The notes below the pieces were generated by a model that did no database searches, was not told the origin of the DNA, and saw nothing but the letters and a program-made list of their open reading frames with translations. Below are positions 8,195 to 11,941 of a DNA stretch of 11,941 nucleotides, piece by piece. Source of the stretch: Actinomycetes bacterium. Lineage in GTDB: Bacteria > Actinomycetota > Aquicultoria > CAJVYJ01. The stretch lies in the NCBI GenBank assembly GCA_030597945.1, contig JAUVQW010000022.1, positions 1 through 11,941 of the forward strand, given 5' to 3'. Position 1 is the first letter of the stretch, and every line of letters starts with the position of its first letter. The position numbers were made by a program, and so were the translations under genes.

Positions 8195-8422
8195 TTAAGC
8201 GGGAGCTGCTTCTACTAACTTGACCTCAGGGATATGCTCTTTTAAGATTCTTTCGACACCGTTCTTTAGCGTCATCTCAGACATCGGACAACCCTGGCAT
8301 GCACCCATAAGCTTGACTTTTACGACACCATCATCAACACTTACTAATTCGATGTCGCCCCCATCAGCTTGAAGCGAAGGCCTTATTTTTTCCAGAACCT
8401 CTTCAACTTTTTCTTTCATCAT
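8195..8422 (-). CDS. NifU-like Fe-S cluster scaffold (NifU C-terminal domain)
   Basis: Small cytosolic protein of the NifU C-terminal/NfuA-core type that binds a [4Fe-4S] cluster between subunits and hands it to apo-proteins. 75 residues, consisting only of the domain. The pattern is VEEVLEKIRPSLQADGGDIELVSV followed by the cluster-binding Cys42-x2-Cys45 in GACQGCPMSEMTL and the helix ending ERILKEHIPEV. Two adjacent ATG codons (8422 and 8419 on this strand) follow the strong SD AGGAGGT (8427-8433), with spacings of 4 and 7 bases, so the second may be used. The tail VEAAPA is short and non-conserved. It converges on the Fe-S oxidoreductase (26 bp between stops) and is divergent from the structured RNA. 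The linkage to an Fe-S enzyme is suggestive only. Confidence 0.93.
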   Translation of the reverse strand: MMKEKVEEVLEKIRPSLQADGGDIELVSVDDGVVKVKLMGACQGCPMSEMTLKNGVERILKEHIPEVKLVEAAPA

Positions 8423-8505
8423 TACTACCTCCTATGATTAGAAAACTCTAACATATTTACTAGGATTATTAAAGGACTCTGATTTTAATATATGTCTTTA
8501 AATGG

Positions 8506-8521
8506 TATATTAATATATAGA
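8506..8521 (+). promoter_or_regulatory. Candidate -10 region for the structured RNA
   Basis: TATATT at 8506-8511 is preceded by TGG, an extended -10 arrangement, and a second AT box TATAGA lies at 8516-8521. Neither has a convincing TTGACA at the right distance. Initiation would fall at about 8518-8530, just before the first paired base of the RNA. The region is very AT-rich, so chance matches are likely; it also lies upstream of the minus-strand nifU gene. Confidence 0.25.
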
Positions 8522-8533
8522 GATACGAGTTTT

Positions 8534-8713
8534 GGCTCGGCTTGTCGTTGGCCTAGAGGGAAACTGAACCTTCTCTTATGACATTGTCGATTCGGGTCTG
8601 ATGGTGGAAGTGCGGACCTTTACGGACTACCGGAAGCCGTCAGCAGGATCCCTAACTATTTTAGCTTAGGGTCAGACACTGTAGGATTCAACGCCTGTTG
8701 GGCCATTTTTTTT
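8534..8713 (+). ncRNA. Candidate structured noncoding RNA, family not recognised
   Basis: About 180 bases with no gene and higher G+C than the flanks. A long-range closing stem joins GGCTCGGC (8534-8541) to GTTGGGCC (8697-8704), including G-U pairs, then CGTTG (8546-8550) to CAACG (8689-8693), then CCTA (8552-8555) to TAGG (8682-8685). Inside are hairpin GAGGG/CCTTC (8556-8573), stem GTCTGA/TCAGAC (8596-8601 with 8672-8677), hairpin ACGGACT/AGCCGT with loop ACCGGA (about 8622-8640), and hairpin CCCTAA/TTAGGG (8650-8671). The fold ends in T8 at 8706-8713. Size, closing stem and a hairpin on the 3' side resemble 6S RNA, but I cannot match its conserved bases. The SRP GGAAGGAAGC core, tmRNA, RNase P and the TPP and cobalamin riboswitch cores are not convincingly present. 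It could be a free RNA or a leader that attenuates yjbQ, 48 bp downstream. Confidence 0.5.
8689..8713 (+). terminator. Intrinsic terminator at the end of the structured RNA
   Basis: The 3' strand of the closing stem (GTTGGGCC, 8697-8704) is followed by A and eight T residues (8706-8713), then more T-rich sequence to about 8723. A competing local hairpin CAAC-GCCT-GTTG (8689-8700) uses the same bases, so the 3' end can pair two ways. This would separate the RNA from yjbQ unless read-through is allowed. Confidence 0.5.
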
Positions 8714-8760
8714 ATTCTTTTTTCTGTTATTATGTTAAAAACGGGTCGGTTGGGGTTTGC

Positions 8761-9156
8761 ATGAGAGTCAGTCACTTGGAAACAAAGTCCAGATTCGAGT
8801 TTATCGATATTACTGCACAGGTTGAAAGGGTCGTAGCCGAAAAGCAAGTAGACTCTGGTCTCTGCGTAGTCTATGTTTCACACACGACCGCGGCCGTTAC
8901 CATTAATGAAAACGCCGATCCCTCAGTGCCATCAGATATAAGTAGAAAAATGGAAGACATAGTTCCTTTAAGAAACGGCTATGATCATATGGAAGGTAAT
9001 TCAGCAGCTCATATAAAATCTACTTTAGTCGGTTGTTCTGAGATTGTTCCTATTGAAAAAGGGCGCCTATATCTGGGTACTTGGCAAGCGATCTTTTTTT
9101 GCGAGTTTGATGGACCCAGGCGCCGACAATTCGGGGTAAAAGTAATCTCCGGCTAG
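8761..9156 (+). CDS. yjbQ: YjbQ/UPF0047 family protein
   Basis: Small trimeric cytosolic protein of the YjbQ (UPF0047) family, whose members have been linked to a weak secondary thiamine-phosphate synthase activity; the true cellular role is unclear. 131 residues from ATG 8761, normal size. Family signatures are VSHTTAAVTINENADPSV (40-57), with conserved His41, GNSAAHIKSTLVGCSEIVPI (79-98), with conserved His84, and LGTWQAIFFCEFDGPRRRQF (105-124). A longer frame begins at TTG 8698, but its extra residues are translated terminator and T-tract and have no family counterpart, so ATG 8761 is chosen. Its ribosome-binding site is poor (a G-run at 8751-8756). It stands just downstream of the structured RNA and 33 bp before the unknown ATP-grasp-like gene, probably one transcript. 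Confidence 0.93.
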   Translation: MRVSHLETKSRFEFIDITAQVERVVAEKQVDSGLCVVYVSHTTAAVTINENADPSVPSDISRKMEDIVPLRNGYDHMEGNSAAHIKSTLVGCSEIVPIEKGRLYLGTWQAIFFCEFDGPRRRQFGVKVISG

Positions 9157-9189
9157 AGTGCGATAATTAAAGTTCAGACAGGAGTGTCT

Positions 9190-10518
9190 ATGAGCTACGT
9201 CGACGTAGCTGAGATTGAACATTTTGTAAATAATTCTATCCTTTATAAAGGGTACAGGCAGTCGTCTCTTAAATCTCTTCGAGATAGCCAAGATCATGAG
9301 TTGACCTCAAAAATAGTACGGCTTTCTTCCCAATATCTATATTTTAGAAATTTAAATAAATTAAAGGGACCCAATTTCTTTGCCGGGTCGGTCGATTTTA
9401 TTATTCGCAGTCGGGAAGGGAAGAAAAAATTCCATATAATCGAGGCCCGTGGGCCATCCAGAAGTAATTTTTCATCGCTCCCGAAGACATATTGGCAGAT
9501 GGCTAATGATTCCATTTTGGAATCTCTTTTATTTACGAAGTCGAAAAAACCTCTTGTTATGATCGCTCATCCAGCAGAAGACAGACTTTACTATGAAAAA
9601 TACTGTCTAGCTCAAAATCTGTGGCAGACTTTTCTTTCAAAGGGTTTTGATAAATGCTGTTTAATCGGTACAGAGGAGGTCTCTAGAAAGGAAAATCTGA
9701 AGTATCCGACTATTGTTCTTGGATCTTACGATGACATTCTACCAAAACTGACCGCTTCGAGGGATCGTATTTATTTTGACAATAACCCTATTGATATATT
9801 AGTCGGTAGCGAAGTGCTTTCACATTTAAAAGAAACATCAACGCGATCACTATTTATTGATTCGAAAACAGTGACCGTAAATCCCATTTCTAACATTACC
9901 GATGATCGGTTTTTGACTTATAAAGCTGCAGATTCTATCAGTGATCAACTCTCTACTTTTGAAGTAGAACCTATAAGATGGGGAGTCGGTTATGATTTTA
10001 ATGACACTATTAAAACTGTAGAAAGTGCTTTGAAGGAATCCGAGAGCATTATCATAAGTCCTCATGGAGACCAATCTTTTTATGGGACCGCATCGATTGT
10101 AAAAACTGACGATGTTAGAGCGAAGCTTCAAATGAGCCTTAGAACATTTAAAAAGCACGACTCCTTTATGGCCGGACCCTATCCATATACGATAAGCAAG
10201 ATGATCGATAAAATCCCGGTTTCCCGGCACGGCGATGAGCTCCCCTTTGATATCAGGGTCTTTATCGGTAGAAGCGGCAGCCGGATATTGCCTTTGGGTG
10301 CGGTTCTTCAACTAGAAGATGGTACGCTAGATGGAGGTGAGGCTCAAACTGATGGCTCGCTGCCAAAAATTAGCCGCCTTACCGGGCTCAACAAAGAGTC
10401 GCTTAAATTGATAGGTTTAATGGAGATGGACCTGGCAGATAATTTTTCTGCCGGAGCGCATCTTGTTTCTTATATGGGTAATAATTTAAATGAGATAGTC
10501 AGTTCCATCGAAAGGTAA
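9190..10518 (+). CDS. Hypothetical protein, possible ATP-grasp-like fold
   Basis: I do not recognise a named family. 442 residues, no signal peptide or membrane segment, predicted cytosolic. The layout faintly resembles ATP-grasp ligases: an N-terminal part with VDFIIRS and FHIIEARGPSRSNF; a middle segment resembling a pre-ATP-grasp region ending VNPISNITDDRFLTYKAAD (228-247, Lys245); SIIISPHGDQSFYGTASIVK near 286-305, where ATP-grasp enzymes usually have an ATP-binding Lys-Pro and this has Ser290-Pro291; and FDIRVFIG (353-360) followed by LDGGEAQTDG. If the fold is right, the missing Lys suggests altered or lost nucleotide binding. The start is ATG 9190, five bases after AGGAG (9180-9184); the GTG at 9184 overlaps that SD and is rejected. 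A perfect palindrome lies at codons 2-7. It follows yjbQ in the same direction. The coding sequence is certain; the fold is tentative. Confidence 0.6.
   Translation: MSYVDVAEIEHFVNNSILYKGYRQSSLKSLRDSQDHELTSKIVRLSSQYLYFRNLNKLKGPNFFAGSVDFIIRSREGKKKFHIIEARGPSRSNFSSLPKTYWQMANDSILESLLFTKSKKPLVMIAHPAEDRLYYEKYCLAQNLWQTFLSKGFDKCCLIGTEEVSRKENLKYPTIVLGSYDDILPKLTASRDRIYFDNNPIDILVGSEVLSHLKETSTRSLFIDSKTVTVNPISNITDDRFLTYKAADSISDQLSTFEVEPIRWGVGYDFNDTIKTVESALKESESIIISPHGDQSFYGTASIVKTDDVRAKLQMSLRTFKKHDSFMAGPYPYTISKMIDKIPVSRHGDELPFDIRVFIGRSGSRILPLGAVLQLEDGTLDGGEAQTDGSLPKISRLTGLNKESLKLIGLMEMDLADNFSAGAHLVSYMGNNLNEIVSSIER
9193..9210. repeat. Perfect 18-bp palindrome inside start region of the unknown gene
   Basis: AGCTACGTCGACGTAGCT reads the same on both strands, with no spacer. 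It begins at the second codon of the 442-residue protein, nine bases after the SD. In mRNA it could form a 7-bp stem with a minimal loop that hinders initiation; in DNA it is a candidate dimer-binding operator. It encodes SYVDVA, so it must be tolerated by the protein. Confidence 0.7.
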
Positions 10519-10816
10519 CGGTTGATAAAAGATAATTAGGATCCAAGCGAAACCGGTGTGGCGCGAGTCGATTTTTGGTGATGCCTTCAAAGCGTCTCTT
10601 CGTCGATCGTCATCGCGAGTCAAAGGCATGCTGCGGCAGTTGTCTCCGACTCTAACGAATCTTTAATAGATTTTGTCCTTTTCCTCTATCACCGTTTGCC
10701 TTCACCCTGTCCCACTTTCTCTAAAAGGGTAATATATAATTTAATCTTTTAATGTACATTAGTTAAGATAAAATATTGTCAGGAAAAGACTTATAGCTTA
10801 TTAACGGAGTAGTGGT
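10519..10816 (+). other. Gene-free gap with nested inverted repeats
   Basis: A 298-bp interval without a convincing gene. The first half can fold: GAGTCG (10565-10570) pairs with CGACTC (10647-10652), and inside it ATGCCTT (10581-10587) pairs with AAGGCAT (10623-10629). The word GCGAGTC occurs twice (near 10563 and 10615). There is no T-tract directly after the outer stem. The second half is pyrimidine-rich on this strand, then AT-rich near murI. It may be a small RNA, a decayed gene or a leader; the minus strand holds only a roughly 48-codon frame (start near 10632) with no recognisable family and no clear SD. Confidence 0.35.
10735..10774 (+). promoter_or_regulatory. Candidate -10 boxes upstream of murI
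   Basis: A perfect TATAAT at 10735-10740 and a TAAAAT at 10769-10774 lie in the AT-rich stretch before murI. The second would start transcription near 10781 and leave a roughly 36-nt leader containing GGAG (10806-10809). Neither has a good -35 at 16-18 bp. Confidence 0.3.
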
Positions 10817-11647
10817 GTGAAAAACAGGCCAATAGGGATATTTGACTCTGGAGTCGGGGGTTTAACTGTCTTTTCGCAGATCGAGAAGGAGCTCCCCAAT
10901 GAGAATATCATCTATTTTGGTGATACTTTAAGAGTTCCGTATGGGCCAAGGCCGCTTGAAGAAGTTAGGTCGTTTGTATTTAATATCATCGAATTTCTAA
11001 AGGGTCAAAAGGTCAAGCTAATAGTAGTAGCGTGCAATACCGGTACAGCAGCCGCTCTTACCGAAGCTCAGCAGATGTTTGATATCCCTATAGTCGGGGT
11101 GATCGAGCCGGGAGCTAGAGGAGCTGTCATGGCTACCAAGAATCGGAAGGTGGGTGTAATCGGTACGAAGGGAACTATCAACAGCCGAGCCTACTCCCAT
11201 GCCGTAAGGGCTTTTGATGCAGGCGTCACGGTCTATTCTGCATCATGTCCAAAACTAGTCGAGATCGTTGAGAAAGGCCTGGTCTCTAACGCCAATTTCT
11301 ACAATACCTCTTCTTATACAGTAGCTAAAGGTTATCTAACACCGATCCTTAGAGCCCACATCGATACTCTTATTTTGGGGTGCACCCACTACCCCTTACT
11401 TAAGGGAATGTTGACAAAAGTGTGTGGCAACAATATCGAGATCATCAGTTCAGCCGAAGAGACTGCTGTAGAAGTCAGAATGATACTTGAGCGGAAAGGC
11501 CAACTTAGAACCGATAAGTCCCTGCCTAAACCCCGATTTGTTTCTTCGGGAGATACGCAAGCCTTTAAGTTGATTGGTAGCCGGTTTTTGGGCAGGGAAA
11601 TCAACGGGGTCGAAAAAAACATACTAGATCAAGAGATGGTTACCTAG
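10817..11647 (+). CDS. murI: Glutamate racemase
   Basis: Cytosolic cofactor-independent racemase that makes D-glutamate for peptidoglycan precursors. 276 residues, normal length. Two-Cys acid-base site: Cys73 in VVACNTGTAAAL and Cys189 in LILGCTHYPLL, the latter next to the conserved His. The N-terminus has IGIFDSGVGGLTV with Asp10 and Ser11, then IYFGDTLRVPYGPRP. The first Cys block reads CNTG instead of the usual CNTA, a mild change beside a catalytic residue. The GTG start is set by GGAG (10806-10809) and by the motif near residue 10. It ends with tandem TAG codons, and the MBL-fold gene starts 13 bp later. This pair is characteristic of Actinobacteria, where rph and an ITPase gene usually follow. 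Confidence 0.97.
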   Translation: MKNRPIGIFDSGVGGLTVFSQIEKELPNENIIYFGDTLRVPYGPRPLEEVRSFVFNIIEFLKGQKVKLIVVACNTGTAAALTEAQQMFDIPIVGVIEPGARGAVMATKNRKVGVIGTKGTINSRAYSHAVRAFDAGVTVYSASCPKLVEIVEKGLVSNANFYNTSSYTVAKGYLTPILRAHIDTLILGCTHYPLLKGMLTKVCGNNIEIISSAEETAVEVRMILERKGQLRTDKSLPKPRFVSSGDTQAFKLIGSRFLGREINGVEKNILDQEMVT

Positions 11648-11660
11648 TAGAGGATAAAGT

Positions 11661-11941
11661 TTGGAACTTGTCATTATCGGAAGCTCAGGGACATATCCGA
11701 AACCGGGTGGAGCTTGTAATTGCTATCTTGTCAGGACTCAAAATAATAAGATCTTGATAGATATAGGTCCCGGAAGTCTGAGTAAGCTGTTTAAGTGGCA
11801 GGACCCAGGCGAGTTGGATGCCATCTTTATCAGCCATATGCATCCTGACCATTTTACGGATATTTTTCCGCTTAGATATTATCTTCAATTTTCGGCTAAA
11901 AAGAATGGATTGCCGATAAAAGTCTTTGCGCCTTCTGGTTC
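11661..11941 (+). CDS. MBL-fold metal-dependent hydrolase, 3'-truncated by window edge
   Basis: The first 93 residues of a metallo-beta-lactamase-fold hydrolase; the frame is open to the window end. The start is TTG 11661 with AGAGGA at 11649-11654, giving LVIIGSSGTYPKPGGACNCYLV, a typical first strand and loop of RNase Z-like MBL proteins. The metal site His59-x-His61-x-Asp63-His64 in SHMHPDHFTDIF is intact, followed by LRYYLQF. Its place 13 bp after murI matches the actinobacterial gene represented by mycobacterial Rv1339, an MBL-fold protein reported to act on cyclic AMP; tRNA 3' processing (RNase Z) is the other option. Substrate-deciding regions lie beyond the window. Confidence 0.9.
   Translation, partial: MELVIIGSSGTYPKPGGACNCYLVRTQNNKILIDIGPGSLSKLFKWQDPGELDAIFISHMHPDHFTDIFPLRYYLQFSAKKNGLPIKVFAPSG

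Noticed and set aside
8534..8713. SRP RNA, TPP or cobalamin riboswitch as identity of the structured RNA
   Set aside because: The SRP GGAAGGAAGC core is absent. Isolated resemblances (GGGAA near 8559, CTGATG near 8599, GTCAGCAGG near 8639) do not occur in the order or pairing those families need.
8698..8760. TTG 8698 as the start of yjbQ
   Set aside because: The extra 21 residues translate the terminator stem and T-tract, have no counterpart in the family and no SD; ATG 8761 gives the standard N-terminus.
9184..9186. GTG 9184 as the start of the 442-residue protein
   Set aside because: It overlaps the SD AGGAG (9180-9184); ATG 9190 has correct spacing.
9850..10311. 153-residue open frame on the minus strand
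   Set aside because: It lies wholly inside the well-supported plus-strand gene, has no recognisable family and no clear SD; it is a shadow frame.
10491..10632. Minus-strand frame of about 48 codons beginning MPLTRDDDRRRDALK
   Set aside because: Low-complexity charged sequence, no clear SD or family, and it overlaps the 3' end of the neighbouring gene.

Overview
The window is an ordinary-looking bacterial chromosome segment with a moderately low G+C content, mostly short gaps and many non-ATG starts (GTG for ppdK and murI, TTG for gatC, gatA and the last gene). The gene set points to an anaerobic or fermentative Gram-positive-type lineage. It includes pyruvate phosphate dikinase, the two-subunit glycyl-tRNA synthetase, the tRNA-dependent amidotransferase and an Fe-S/FMN/FAD enoate-reductase-like enzyme. 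A murI gene followed directly by a metallo-beta-lactamase-fold gene is typical of Actinobacteria, while glyS followed by ppdK is common in Clostridia and deep-branching Actinobacteriota. I therefore favour a deep-branching anaerobic actinobacterium or a clostridial relative. This is inference, not a measured assignment.

Layout, left to right. At 2-1495 is the 3' part of glyS (beta subunit of glycyl-tRNA synthetase), cut by the window edge. At 1630-4284 is ppdK. A 183-bp gap with an inverted repeat and a candidate promoter leads to gatC (4468-4752) and gatA (4785-6227). gatB does not follow; its place is taken by a large FMN/[4Fe-4S]/FAD oxidoreductase of the 2,4-dienoyl-CoA reductase/enoate reductase family. 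That gene has no standard start codon in the right place: it needs an ATT start at 6270, or an indel joining it to a GTG at 6260. A small NifU-type Fe-S scaffold gene (8195-8422) lies on the minus strand and converges on it.

Divergent from nifU is a roughly 180-nt gene-free stretch (8534-8713) that can fold into a closed, branched RNA ending in a T8 tract. It is the best candidate here for an undescribed or unassigned noncoding RNA. About 50 nt after it come yjbQ (8761-9156) and, 33 bp further on, an unrecognised 442-residue protein (9190-10518) with faint ATP-grasp features. The second gene carries a perfect 18-bp palindrome just after its start codon. A roughly 300-bp gene-free gap with nested inverted repeats precedes murI (10817-11647, glutamate racemase, peptidoglycan D-Glu supply) and a 5'-partial MBL-fold hydrolase gene (11661 to the window end).

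Functionally, glyS and gatCA supply charged tRNAs, PPDK sits at the pyruvate/PEP node, the oxidoreductase and NifU belong to redox and Fe-S metabolism, and MurI feeds the cell wall. No mobile element, CRISPR array, tRNA or rRNA was seen. The parts that ordinary annotation does not explain are the structured RNA, the start of the oxidoreductase with its altered active site, and the unknown protein with its palindrome.
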